A stretch of 64,000 nucleotides of DNA from G963674665 sp963674665 (GTDB taxonomy: Bacteria > Desulfobacterota > Desulfovibrionia > Desulfovibrionales > Desulfovibrionaceae), in assembly GCA_963674665.2 (NCBI GenBank), contig CAXXPL010000005.1, positions 607,736-671,735 of the forward strand, given 5' to 3'. Positions 14,755 to 24,003 of this stretch are shown one piece after another; within the stretch, counting starts at the first letter, position 1; each line of letters opens with the position of its first letter. The notes below the pieces were generated by a model. That model searched no databases. It had not been told where the DNA came from and saw only the letters and a list, made by a program, of their open reading frames with translations. A program made the position numbers and the translations under genes.

Positions 14755-17082
14755 CTACTCGCCAGTGGGAAGATCCACGGTCATTCGCGTGTACACGCCC
14801 TCCAGGCTCTGGATCTCGATACGCCCCCCGTGGTCTGTGACGATCTTGTGGCACAGGAACAGGCCCAGGCCCACGCCGGTGGTGGCGCCACGGGTGGTGT
14901 AAAAGGGCTCGAACACACGCCTGGCCACATGCTCGGGCATGCCGCTACCGTTGTCCTCGAAGCTCACCCGCACCCTGGGGCCAATCTCGGACAGCACTGA
15001 TGAGGCACGAATGATCAAGGATCTGAGCTGGTTCGACTTCTTATCCACCATGGCCTGACGAGCATTGAAGATGAGGTTGATGAACACCTGTTGCATTTCC
15101 GTAAAGTTGACAAGTATTTTCGGCAAATTGCCCTGAACTTTCACGATGGTCTCCACATCATGGATACGCAGGTCGTTTCCCGTTAGCTTCAGGCATTCCT
15201 GTAGAATATCCTCCGCCGATGCCAGGGTCTTGGTGGTGGTTTGCTTGCGTGCAAAGGACAAGAGCGAACGCACAATGTTTGCCACCCGTTCGGCCTCGTT
15301 CATGATATCCTCAGCCCAGGGGACGAATTCCTGATTCTCGGTGTCAATGATCAACTGGGCGTAATTGATGATCCCGTTTATGGGATTGTTGATCTCATGG
15401 GCGACTCCGGCCGCCATTTCTCCGATGGAGACCAGCTGCGCGGCGTGAATGCTTTCGCTCTGCAGCATCTTGTCATGGGTGATGTCAGTCAACATGCAGC
15501 CATACCCCCGAAGCTTTTGGGAATGGTCCAGGATGGGAAAGAGCATGACACTGAACACCCTGTGCTGCCCTCCCAGATCCAGGGTCTTCTCCTCGAGCCA
15601 GGGATCTGATTCCTTGAGCAGAATCTCATCGAGGTCGTCAAAAAAATCCAGCAATGTGTCCTTGAACAGAACCTGGTTCTCCCTGCCCTCCACCGCTCCC
15701 AAAGGGGTGAAGGTTTCCATGAACCTGTTGTTGGCCAGGATGAAGGCCTTGTCCAAATCCTTGAGAAAGACACTGCTGGGAGAGTTGTCCATGAGCCCTT
15801 GCAACCATTGGTTGCTGGACTCCAGGGCACGGACCGCGCTGGCAAGCTCCCCGTTGCGCTGGTCCAGATCATTGGTGCGCCGAAGAACCAGAGATTCCAA
15901 ATGGTTGTGATATTTTCGCAACTCCTCCCTGGCGAGCTTCGCTTCCGATATATCATCCAAAATGGTGTCGATTCGGGTGAGCAGCCCCTGCTCATCGAAC
16001 ACTGGGCGGGCATGCATGCGTACCCACTTGGTGCTGCCATCCCTGCAAAGCATTTCTGTTTCAAAATTATGTACAATTTCGCCACTATACATTATTTCCA
16101 TAAACGAATCCCGATCCTCTGGGCGGATATATATTTGGGTCCGCACGTTGGTGACAGACCCGAATAATTCTTCAGAGGATTCATAACCGAACAGTTTGAG
16201 CACGGCCGGGTTGACGCTCAACAACCGCCCCTCGGGGGTGGTCTGTACAATGCCTTCCGCCGCGTTTTCGAAAATTTCCCTGTAACGCCGCTCGGCCCTG
16301 GCCAGGGAATCCTGTTTCTGTTTCACGGTGTTGACCATTCTGTCGAAGGCCTCGGCCAACTCACCGAGCTCATCACTGCGGAACTGCTTGAAGGATGGCG
16401 CCGCCAACGCTACTCCGTCGCGCTCAACCTGGCGGATGTTTCGAATCAGATCGCGGATGGGACTGGAGAGAGCCCTGGCCAGGACAAAGGAGAGCCCCAG
16501 GGAAAAAACGATGCCGATAAAAACCAGGGCAAACATGCTTTGAAGAATTTTCGTCAGGTGCCTGTTGAGGGCAAGGAAGGTCTGGTCAAGCTCCTTTTCA
16601 TATGAGGAAAAATCCTCATCGATGATTTTCAGCAACTCTTCCTCCCGGTCCTTGAACAACTTCAGGACATCCCCTTTGGGGGCCGGATGCGTCACCATGG
16701 AGAGTTTGAGGACACGCTTGGCAAAGATGTAGAAGGATTGAAAAGAGGCGTGTATCTCCTCGATGTCATCCCGCTTCTCGGGAAAGGCGTTGCTCAGCTC
16801 CCGCAACAGGCGGTAGAAGTCCCTCGCCTGCGAATCAAGATGCTTTTCCGCATCTTCGATGCTACGCCTGTAGAACATCACCTCATGCAGTATCTCTCCA
16901 TGTATGGTGAGAACCAGCAATCTGGCGCGGTTGATCTTGTGTTCCTTGAAAAAGCGTTGCGACTCGATGGATTCCAAGGCGCTTCGGGTCTGAAATAGAA
17001 TAAGCCCACTGGTGAGGCCGATGAGAATCAGCACCAGCACCACGGCGCCGAAGCTCAGCAGGAAACGTTCTCTAAGCTGCAT
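14755..17082 (-). CDS. PAS-domain sensor histidine kinase (orphan)
   Basis: A 775-aa inner-membrane kinase. TM1 is at ~8-30 and TM2 at ~185-205, enclosing a helical periplasmic sensor of ~150 residues. HAMP follows, then a PAS domain (~268-385, RYREIFENAAEGIVQTTPEGRLL), a coiled coil, a second PAS (~425-545), and the kinase core. The phosphoacceptor is His562 in GEMAAGVAHEINNPING; the N box (LIFNARQAM), G1 (DNGSGMP) and G2 (TTGVGLGL) are present. There is no receiver domain and no response regulator in the neighbourhood. It is the last gene of an operon behind a Cache-domain protein (gap 18 bases), which likely supplies or relays a periplasmic signal. The ribosome site is weak. Confidence 0.92.
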   Translation of the reverse strand: MQLRERFLLSFGAVVLVLILIGLTSGLILFQTRSALESIESQRFFKEHKINRARLLVLTIHGEILHEVMFYRRSIEDAEKHLDSQARDFYRLLRELSNAFPEKRDDIEEIHASFQSFYIFAKRVLKLSMVTHPAPKGDVLKLFKDREEELLKIIDEDFSSYEKELDQTFLALNRHLTKILQSMFALVFIGIVFSLGLSFVLARALSSPIRDLIRNIRQVERDGVALAAPSFKQFRSDELGELAEAFDRMVNTVKQKQDSLARAERRYREIFENAAEGIVQTTPEGRLLSVNPAVLKLFGYESSEELFGSVTNVRTQIYIRPEDRDSFMEIMYSGEIVHNFETEMLCRDGSTKWVRMHARPVFDEQGLLTRIDTILDDISEAKLAREELRKYHNHLESLVLRRTNDLDQRNGELASAVRALESSNQWLQGLMDNSPSSVFLKDLDKAFILANNRFMETFTPLGAVEGRENQVLFKDTLLDFFDDLDEILLKESDPWLEEKTLDLGGQHRVFSVMLFPILDHSQKLRGYGCMLTDITHDKMLQSESIHAAQLVSIGEMAAGVAHEINNPINGIINYAQLIIDTENQEFVPWAEDIMNEAERVANIVRSLLSFARKQTTTKTLASAEDILQECLKLTGNDLRIHDVETIVKVQGNLPKILVNFTEMQQVFINLIFNARQAMVDKKSNQLRSLIIRASSVLSEIGPRVRVSFEDNGSGMPEHVARRVFEPFYTTRGATTGVGLGLFLCHKIVTDHGGRIEIQSLEGVYTRMTVDLPTGE

Positions 17083-17100
17083 CGCACGCGAACTCGATTG

Positions 17101-18120
17101 CTAATCGGAGATGACTCGAACAAGAAGCCAGCCAGTCTCCTCGAGCCGATGGGCTGAAAAATGCAATAACTTCCCCTTGATGGTCATATCAAAGGATCCT
17201 TTGTCCTTTATCACTTCCAGCATTTTGGAAAGGGCGAGTATTTCCTGATCCGAGTTGTTGGAGAGCTTGAAATCCTCTGAGGCATGCACGTCCTCCTTGA
17301 CATCCTCGAGGTAGTAGAACTCTTCCAGCCCCTTGAGGGACGTCAACTCCTCGCATTGCTCGTTTATGGCGGCCAGGACCATGCCCTGGGTCAGAATCAT
17401 GTACCCCGCCTCCCTGGAGTCCAGGAGAGCCTTGCGCACCGGCAGCAGGGGCACATCGCTCCCCGCTACTCCTTCAAAGCTGTCCTTCACGTATACCGGA
17501 CACGTGACCGAGACGGTATATCCCTTTCCCGTGGCGTCGATGTACGGCTCTATCCACACAGGCCCTCGGGAGGGATTAGCATCCGGCTTAGCCGAATAGA
17601 ACGGCAGGATGGACTCGTGGAAATTCAGAAGCGGCGGCATGTAGGCCACGGTGTCGTAAAACGGAAACACCACGCCCAGGCTTTCATTCGTCAGGACATA
17701 GGACTGGGATATGAATTGATTGCCTGACGCGCACTTCTTGATATCCTTGTCCAGGTGCTCCATGGTTTTGATCTTGGCTCGCAATGCCTCGTCCACAGGA
17801 ATGATGCCCGAGGCCCAGACAGCGCACCCCCCGTCATCCTCCGGGGTATAGTACACGGAGTTTTGGTAGTACTGGTACCTTCTGTCGGGATAGATGCCGC
17901 CTTTGTATTTTTCGGGATTGCCAAGGACCTCTGCCGCTGCCAGCGCCAGTTCCTGCCCATTCTCGCGGGTGTTTCGGAAAATGTCGTTCACCTGCACGGC
18001 CAACTCTTCGAGCTCCTCATCCCCCTGGGAGAAGCTGCAGCAGGTCAAGAGACAGACCAAAACGATCAGGGCAGCGCGCATCACACGCAATGTGCGGAAA
18101 AACGGAATTTCATGCTTCAT
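17101..18120 (-). CDS. Periplasmic Cache-domain sensor protein without its own transducer
   Basis: A 339-aa exported protein. The N-terminal hydrophobic stretch (ALIVLVCLLTCCSFS) is a signal peptide; the Cys pair could be lipidated but the lipobox is not canonical. The body resembles a double Cache domain: VWIEPYIDATGKGYTVSVTCPVY, then FEGVAGSDVPL, is the typical second-lobe 'P-Y-...-G-V-G-x-D' pattern. Normally such domains are fused to kinases or chemoreceptors; here the protein stops after the sensor. The start overlaps the stop of the upstream gene (ATGA at 18117-18120) and the kinase gene follows after 18 bases. I infer a soluble ligand-binding partner of that kinase. Confidence 0.78.
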   Translation of the reverse strand: MKHEIPFFRTLRVMRAALIVLVCLLTCCSFSQGDEELEELAVQVNDIFRNTRENGQELALAAAEVLGNPEKYKGGIYPDRRYQYYQNSVYYTPEDDGGCAVWASGIIPVDEALRAKIKTMEHLDKDIKKCASGNQFISQSYVLTNESLGVVFPFYDTVAYMPPLLNFHESILPFYSAKPDANPSRGPVWIEPYIDATGKGYTVSVTCPVYVKDSFEGVAGSDVPLLPVRKALLDSREAGYMILTQGMVLAAINEQCEELTSLKGLEEFYYLEDVKEDVHASEDFKLSNNSDQEILALSKMLEVIKDKGSFDMTIKGKLLHFSAHRLEETGWLLVRVISD

Positions 18121-19331
18121 GAAAAACCCTCTTCATCCAATCGGGCTCTGACAGTCGCGTGCATCCAGTTGACCTCACGCATCAAAGCGCTGAAATATAA
18201 ACTTCGCAAATAACTCGTTTTGTCACCAACTTCCTGATCCACCATCATGGTGGCCTGGGTCAGGTAGCCGGTAATGGTCTCGTCATATTCCTTCTCGTCC
18301 ACCTGCACGCCCTCGAGTATGAGCAGCAGCTTCCGTGCAACCAGGAACCTGCCATACTCCGCGGCATAGGCAATGATCAACCCGGACGAATTGCGGGCGT
18401 TCTCCTCGTCCAGGTTTGCGGCGATATTCCGGGCAAGCTCCAACTCGTCTAGAAGCGTAGCACAAAATGTCCACCTGGCCAGGGCATTGAGCCAGAGGGG
18501 TTCTTTCTCGGACAGGGAATCGCTGGCCATGGCCCGCTCGAAACATACGGAGGCCTCGGAAAAAGATCCGACTCGCATCAAGGCGCCGCCAAGACATAGG
18601 CAACACTTGAGCCCGTGCCAGTCATCACCCTCTTCAGCAGCCATCCCGGCGATCAGGTCCAGGATCTCGCCAACGAGCTGGGGAGCATCATCTCCCCGGG
18701 GCATGAGTTCCTGCAGCATATGGCCGAGGCGGATCTCCGTATCAATGAGCGTGGTCAACCCCTTGGATTCGCCCTTGTCCAGATTCCACAGCAGAGACTC
18801 CAACACGGTGAGCGAAAGAGGCCTTTCATGGAGCGGGACGTAAAGCCCCTCCTTCAAACGGAGCCTGGAGGCCACATCCCTCCATTTCTCCATGAAACTG
18901 TCAATAAGTTCTTGTACCTTGTCACCATCGGACTGAAAGAACTCCTTGCGTACACGCAATCCGGAGACGAGTTCTGAATAGGCGAACCTGAACCGCTCCA
19001 CAAGCCCCAAAGCAACCGCGGCGTTGCCCAGCGTCAGCCCAAGCTGGTTGCGCATGTCCAGGTCGGCGTTGTTGACCGCAAGGCCATAGGCGCATTCAGC
19101 CAGTGCATAGCGCTCCGTGCTTTGCTCCTCCGGTGTGTTCTCTATGATATGGAGGAGGATCTCCAAGTCCCCTTTGGAGATGCTCATTTCATAGCGCCAG
19201 GACAATCGAGCTGAATCCAGAGATACTTCCTTGCGCATCACATCCAGAAACATCCCGACTGCGCGGACAAGGTTCTCGTCATCGGTTCGATTCAGGAATA
19301 ATTGCAACTGCTCGTATATGTTGCGCTCCAT
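18117..19331 (-). CDS. Helical-repeat protein, first gene of the sensory operon
   Basis: A 404-aa cytoplasmic protein of unknown function. No signal peptide or membrane segment is visible. It is almost entirely helical, with TPR-like helix pairs such as WHGLKCCLCLGGALMRVGSF followed by SEASVCFERAM, and LARWTFCATLLDELELARNI. GGAG stands ~9 bases before the ATG at 19331. It is translationally coupled to the Cache-domain gene (4-base overlap), and the histidine kinase follows. It may act as a cytoplasmic adaptor or output for that kinase, which has no response regulator beside it; this is inference from context only. Confidence 0.75.
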   Translation of the reverse strand: MERNIYEQLQLFLNRTDDENLVRAVGMFLDVMRKEVSLDSARLSWRYEMSISKGDLEILLHIIENTPEEQSTERYALAECAYGLAVNNADLDMRNQLGLTLGNAAVALGLVERFRFAYSELVSGLRVRKEFFQSDGDKVQELIDSFMEKWRDVASRLRLKEGLYVPLHERPLSLTVLESLLWNLDKGESKGLTTLIDTEIRLGHMLQELMPRGDDAPQLVGEILDLIAGMAAEEGDDWHGLKCCLCLGGALMRVGSFSEASVCFERAMASDSLSEKEPLWLNALARWTFCATLLDELELARNIAANLDEENARNSSGLIIAYAAEYGRFLVARKLLLILEGVQVDEKEYDETITGYLTQATMMVDQEVGDKTSYLRSLYFSALMREVNWMHATVRARLDEEGFS

Positions 19332-19851
19332 TTATCCAACTCCTTTAAACGGAGAGAAGGTGCGACATTCAACGCCCGGTGGCTGAATCGTGCTCTCCAA
19401 TCCATTGAAAACCATTGAATGGACAGGTGCTGGGGCGGGAACATTCACCTATCCGTTCAAATGTCCATAAAAATCCAATTCCCAGCACTATTGACAGTCA
19501 TAAACGTATCCAATGACATATAAATAATAGTACAAGCGCAACGTGACGTATTCAATAATTATTTTTTCATACCTGAGAAAACCCTGCAAGCATCTTTTTG
19601 CCACAACAGCACTCCGCCATTCAATTTCAGTGTCAAATGACAAAGTTATGCACTAATGATCTGAATAATTGCGGATGGACCAAATGAATGTTGAGCCGGT
19701 AGTGCGGTCCGGCGCATTTTCAAGGTCTATCATAACGTATAACATTGAAAAATTACACAGCAAAATCGAAGCTTGCAAAGGACAACGGGTCGGTTTAGGT
19801 TTCTTTTTGATAAGCATTTTTGATAACTAACCAGCAATTCAAGGATTATTT
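19332..19851. other. Divergent promoter region, AT-rich
   Basis: 520 bases between the divergent sensory operon and chemoreceptor gene. A TTGACA at 19491 and TATAAAT-like sequence 22 bases on are suggestive but poorly spaced. No gene or structured RNA is evident. Confidence 0.45.
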
Positions 19852-21507
19852 ATGCCTCAGAATATATTGATCATTTCCTGGGTAATCCTCCTCACGGTGA
19901 TCTCGGCCGCCATCGGCATAGTCGCCCTGGATTCACCAACCCTTGCCGCAATTGCGACTTTAACCGCCGGAGCCTCCCTATGCCTGGCAATCTATCTGCA
20001 AACCAGGGTCTTCAAGCCCATTCGCTCAACCATGCTTCTGGTTGGCGAAAAGCGGAACCGCTCTGCCTCTTTTTTCGAGCTTGCCGAAGCCTTTGCCCGC
20101 TCCCAAATGGAAACCGAGAGCCTGCGCGCCGAGATCGACAAACTCGAGTCGACCATGAAGGAAAAGATGCGGCTGTCGGAAGAAGCCATCGAACAGGCCA
20201 AGGTGGCGTTCGACATGGCGGAGCAGTCCAAAGAGGAAGGCATGCGTGAAGCCGCGGAACGGCTGGAAGACATGGTCGGACATATCACCCAGGCCACGGA
20301 CCGGCTCGCGGGCCTCACGGACCAGGTCATTGCGGGGGCGGACAACCAGAAACGCCGCATGCATGAAACCGCCATTGCCATGGACGAAATGAACAGCGCC
20401 ATTGCGGAAGTATCAAGAGGCGCGACCGAATCCGCCACCAGCGTGGTAATCGCCAAGGAACATATCCAGGAGGGCATGAACGTGGTGACCCGCTCACGCG
20501 ACGCCATCAACAAGGTCAACGACGTGGCGGTCAGGCTCAAGGCCGACATGACCGAACTGGGGGAACGCGCCGGTTCCATCGACAAGGTCATCAACATGAT
20601 CACGGACATCGCGGACCAGACCAACCTCCTTGCTCTGAACGCTGCCATTGAGGCGGCGCGCGCTGGCGAAGCGGGCAAAGGGTTCGCCGTTGTGGCCGAT
20701 GAAGTCCGCAAGCTCGCTGAAAAAACCATGGCGGCCACCAAGGAGGTGGGCACCACCATCCTGGCCATCCAGGAATCGGTGAAAAAGAACGTCAGCGGCA
20801 TGGACGAGGTCGAAGCCGCGGCCAAAGAGGCCTCCAGCCTCGCCGACCAGTCGGGTGGCTCCTCCCGCATGATTCTTAACAACGCTGAGGACAACGCAGC
20901 GCAGATTGCGGACATAGCCGCTGCGGCCGAGGAACAGTCCTCATCCAGCACCGAGATCACCCGCTCGGTCACCGAAGTACGCGAAATTGCGGTGAACATT
21001 GCCGACGGCATCCACGATTCGTCCCGAGCCATCGAAGGGCTCACCGACATGGCCATGCGCCTGAGTGACCTGATCCAGGATATGAAGTCCAACAACGGCA
21101 ATACACTGGTCTCCTGGAGCTCGAGCCTGAGCGTCAATGTCCGCGAGATCGACTCGCAGCACAAAAAGCTCGTGGAACTGCTCAACCAACTCTACTCCTC
21201 CATGAAGGCCGGCAAGGGCTCCAGCGTTCTCAAGAAGCTGCTCGACGAACTGGTGCAATACACCATCTACCACTTCGACAACGAGGAGCGATACCTGAAA
21301 CAATACGGCTACCCAGACCTGGAGAAACACAAGCGCGAACACGAAAAGCTCAAGGCGCAGGTGGCCGACTTCTCCAAGCAGGTGAGCATGGGCAAAGCCA
21401 CCATCAGCACGGACATCATCAACTTCCTGAAGAACTGGGTGGTCAATCACATCAAGCGAACCGACAAGCTCTACAGCGGCTTTCTGAACAAAAACGGCCT
21501 CCACTAG
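19852..21507 (+). CDS. Methyl-accepting chemotaxis protein with C-terminal bacteriohemerythrin (DcrH-like)
   Basis: A 551-aa receptor. Two membrane segments (about 5-27 and 31-50) are separated only by a short loop, so there is no periplasmic sensor. The signalling hairpin tip (DQTNLLALNAAIEAARAGEA, about residue 256) and the coiled-coil arms follow. Residues ~415-551 are a hemerythrin domain with the complete di-iron set: DSQHKK, HFDNE, HKREH and HIKRTD. DcrH of Desulfovibrio has this hemerythrin and binds O2, so oxygen or redox sensing from the cytoplasm is the likely role. AAGGA precedes the ATG. Its stop codon lies inside a CTAGAGC motif and two strong hairpins follow. Confidence 0.95.
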   Translation: MPQNILIISWVILLTVISAAIGIVALDSPTLAAIATLTAGASLCLAIYLQTRVFKPIRSTMLLVGEKRNRSASFFELAEAFARSQMETESLRAEIDKLESTMKEKMRLSEEAIEQAKVAFDMAEQSKEEGMREAAERLEDMVGHITQATDRLAGLTDQVIAGADNQKRRMHETAIAMDEMNSAIAEVSRGATESATSVVIAKEHIQEGMNVVTRSRDAINKVNDVAVRLKADMTELGERAGSIDKVINMITDIADQTNLLALNAAIEAARAGEAGKGFAVVADEVRKLAEKTMAATKEVGTTILAIQESVKKNVSGMDEVEAAAKEASSLADQSGGSSRMILNNAEDNAAQIADIAAAAEEQSSSSTEITRSVTEVREIAVNIADGIHDSSRAIEGLTDMAMRLSDLIQDMKSNNGNTLVSWSSSLSVNVREIDSQHKKLVELLNQLYSSMKAGKGSSVLKKLLDELVQYTIYHFDNEERYLKQYGYPDLEKHKREHEKLKAQVADFSKQVSMGKATISTDIINFLKNWVVNHIKRTDKLYSGFLNKNGLH

Positions 21508-21522
21508 AGCTCTTTACGTTTG

Positions 21523-21561
21523 AAATGCTTGTAGGCTGGCAAAGCCAGCCTACAAGCATTT
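21523..21561. repeat. Perfect 18-bp inverted repeat after the chemoreceptor gene
   Basis: AAATGCTTGTAGGCTGGC and its exact complement are separated by AAA. No T-run follows, so it is not a classical terminator; a second hairpin with a T-run comes 90 bases later. Possibly a REP-like or MITE remnant, or mRNA 3'-end protection. Confidence 0.75.
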
Positions 21562-21653
21562 CGCGGCAAGGATGTGCGGACAAATCCTTGCAGAACATTT
21601 GAACTTTTTCAAAATGAAGATGTTTTAAGCCACAGTTGCCCGAAAAAAACATA

Positions 21654-21689
21654 CGGCCGCCATCGGAGTTCCCGATGGCGGCCGCTTTT
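21654..21689 (+). terminator. Rho-independent terminator used as group II intron target
   Basis: CGGCCGCCATCGG pairs perfectly with CCGATGGCGGCCG across a 5-base loop and is followed by CTTTT. It ends the chemoreceptor transcript. The group II intron begins at the next base (GTGTG at 21690). Confidence 0.85.
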
Positions 21690-23564
21690 GTGTGCCAGGC
21701 ATGGCGCGGATCTAGGAGGTGGAAGTCCTCTCCAGGCCCTGATGGTGGGAACTGGTAGCCGAAGGCAACTGCGTCGTCGCGAGGCGGGGTGGGGAGGAAG
21801 CTGGAGGCAAAAGTCGGACTCGACGAACAGAAATCGGATATAAGGCCGGTACAACTGGGTAATTCGGCATTGGACGAAGACGCCCCATAACCATTCGGAA
21901 GTTGTACAGGTAAATCCGGCGAGGCCCGACGGAAAGAGTCGCGTCTTACCCTGGGAGATCTCATTGCCTGTCGGGACGATCCCGACTACCTGGACGGCGA
22001 TGTCCGGGGATGGGCCATGAGAAGTCAGCAGAGGCCATAGTAGTCCGTTTCCTTGGCGGGCAAAGGGCCGAATCTTTTGACCAAGGAGTAGTCGCTGACG
22101 ACTCGACGAGCGTGGGACGCCAGGAAAGGTGGGAGGTCACGCCTCGACACACCCGGTAAAGGCGGAACCGGAACTGGGCACATCGAGGTACGCGAGCGCT
22201 CGCGGCGTTGGAAGGAGGACAAGCCTTGACGCAGTATCTCATGGAGTTGGTTTGCCAACAGGCAAATCTCAATCAGGCCTTTAAACGGGTGAGAGCCAAC
22301 AAGGGCGCGCCAGGAATCGACGGTATGACCGTTGATGATCTGTACGAATGGCTTTCAACCAACAAAGACGAGTTGATTGCGAGTCTGCTTGAAGGTACCT
22401 ACCGACCGCTTCCAGTTAAGGGAGTGCGAATCCCGAAACCGGGAGGTGGAGTGCGACAGCTGGGCATTCCAACGGTGCGGGATCGTTTGGTGCAACAGGC
22501 CTTCTTGCAGGTGCTCACACCCATTCTCGATCCGTTGTTCTCGGAATCGAGTTTTGGGTTCCGTCCAAGTCGGGGCGCTCATGACGCTCTTGTTCAGGCA
22601 CAACGATTCGTTGAGGACGGCCGTACCATAGTGGTGGACATGGATTTGGAGAAGTTCTTCGACCGTGTAAACCACGATATTTTGATGGCACGGCTGGCCC
22701 GTCACGTCAAAGACAAACGTGTCCTGTGGATCACCCGAGCCTTTTTAAACTCGGGCATGATGCAAGACGGAGTGTGCGTAGCGCGTGAGGAAGGGACTCC
22801 GCAAGGTGGTCCTCTGTCCCCGTTGCTTGCTAATCTGCTTCTTGATGACCTGGACAAGGAACTCGAACGTCGCGGTCACTGTTTCTGTCGGTATGCTGAT
22901 GACTGCAACATTTATGTGCAGAGCATCAAGGCCGGTGAAAGAGTGATGGAATCGGTTACGCGTTTTCTGGAGAAACGACTTAAGCTAAAGGTCAATCAAG
23001 AGAAAAGTGCCGTGGATCATGTGAGTAACCGTAAGTTTCTGGGGTACCGTCTTCTGGGAAGTGGATGACTGGTCCTAGCACCCCAGAGTCTGGTCAGGTT
23101 CAAGAATCAAATACGTTGGATATTGAAACGTAACAGGCCGATGTCTTTCGAAGAAAGAATACGTCGTCTCAACTCGTACTGTATCGGATGGCTGGGGTAT
23201 TTCCAGCTTGCGAAGTGCAAAAGCTTCCTCCAGGAGATGGAAGGGTGGATACGACGGAAACTACGTTGCGCACGCCTGAAGCAATGCAAGCGGGTTAAGA
23301 CTTTGGCTGAATTCTTCATAAGTCTCGGTGTGAAAGAGTTCGGCGCATGGATGCAGGCTCTGTCGGGAAAAGGGTGGTGGAGAATGTCCAGAACCCAGAC
23401 AGCGCATCAGGCAATGAACAATGAATGGTTCAGAAATCAAGGACTCGTCAGCCTGATAGGAAGATACCAAGTGTTACAAGTCAAAAGAAACCGCCGTGGT
23501 ACCGAGCAGGTATGCCCGGTGGTGTGAGAGGGGGAAACCGCGAGGAATCCCCCTACTCGATTAT
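21690..23564 (+). mobile_element. Group II intron inserted directly after a terminator hairpin
   Basis: The 5' boundary GTGTG fits the group II consensus GUGYG and abuts the T-run of the terminator at 21654-21689. A ~520-base structured leader precedes the reverse transcriptase. Domain V is visible at about 23491-23524, where ACCGCCG pairs with CGGTGGT, and domain VI follows with the 3' end CTACTCGATTAT (ending ~23564). Total length is about 1.9 kb. Insertion 3' of terminators is a hallmark of class C introns, but I cannot assign the subclass from the domain V sequence alone. Confidence 0.85.
22226..23527 (+). pseudogene. ltrA: Group II intron reverse transcriptase/maturase with an internal TGA
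   Basis: Intron-encoded protein: reverse transcriptase (RT) fingers/palm (NKGAPGIDGMTVDDL, VDMDLEKFFDRVNHD, TPQGGPLSPLLANLL) with active-site YADD, then the maturase domain (RRKLRCARLKQCKRVKTL). I prefer the TTG at 22226, placed after GGAGGACAAGCC. A single in-frame TGA at 23066-23068 follows RLLGSG; the same frame continues with LVLAPQSLVRFKNQIRW, exactly where related proteins continue, so it is a point stop (perhaps a former Trp TGG), not a frameshift. The RT domain alone would still be made. The last codons run into domain V, as in several bacterial introns. No endonuclease domain is seen. Loss of the maturase part should prevent splicing unless read through. Confidence 0.85.
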
Positions 23565-23599
23565 CAAGAAAGAGGATCTTTCTGCCGCCCCATTCCGGC

Positions 23600-23893
23600 T
23601 TAATCAAAAAGGATTTTCTTGAGGTCGTCCTCGTAGGTGTAACCCTTCCGTTCCATGCATTCGCGCAGGAGCTCCTTGTACCTCGGGCTGTAGTGGACCA
23701 GCCTCGTGGTATGGGGGCGGGAAGCCGTGGTGGTGTATTGGTGAAAGTCAGTGGCATAATCCACCTCCACCTCGCACATGTGATAGTCGGTGTCCCACAT
23801 CGACTCGGGCTTGTCCGGATGTTCGTACTTCACGGCACATCCCACCAGAATCAACAGTATTCCAAGACAGAAAATCATCGGGATATTCTTCAT
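23600..23893 (-). CDS. Small lipoprotein
   Basis: A 97-aa product of unknown function. MKNIPMIFCLGILLILVGCA is a lipoprotein signal with lipobox LVGC, so the mature protein of ~79 residues is anchored to a membrane facing the periplasm. The mature part has YHMCEVEVDYATDFHQ and ends with RYKELLRECMERKGYTYEDD; this 'C..CM..KGY' pattern is common in small lipoproteins of Desulfovibrio and other proteobacteria. It stands alone, 36 bases after the intron 3' end; the intron may have separated it from the chemoreceptor's downstream region. The ATG at 23893 has GTGAGG upstream. Confidence 0.75.
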   Translation of the reverse strand: MKNIPMIFCLGILLILVGCAVKYEHPDKPESMWDTDYHMCEVEVDYATDFHQYTTTASRPHTTRLVHYSPRYKELLRECMERKGYTYEDDLKKILFD

Positions 23894-24003
23894 GCCAGCC
23901 TCACTGGAGTTGATGTCATGGACATGCCGCGCTTCGCATGGCCCCTTCGGATAAACACATATATTTCAATCTCTGCCATCATCACAAGCCCGGGGTCAAG
24001 ACC

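Noticed and set aside
23066..23068. Internal TGA in the group II maturase as a selenocysteine codon
   Set aside because: No Sec insertion hairpin is evident and the position matches a Trp or similar residue in relatives; a nonsense mutation is simpler.
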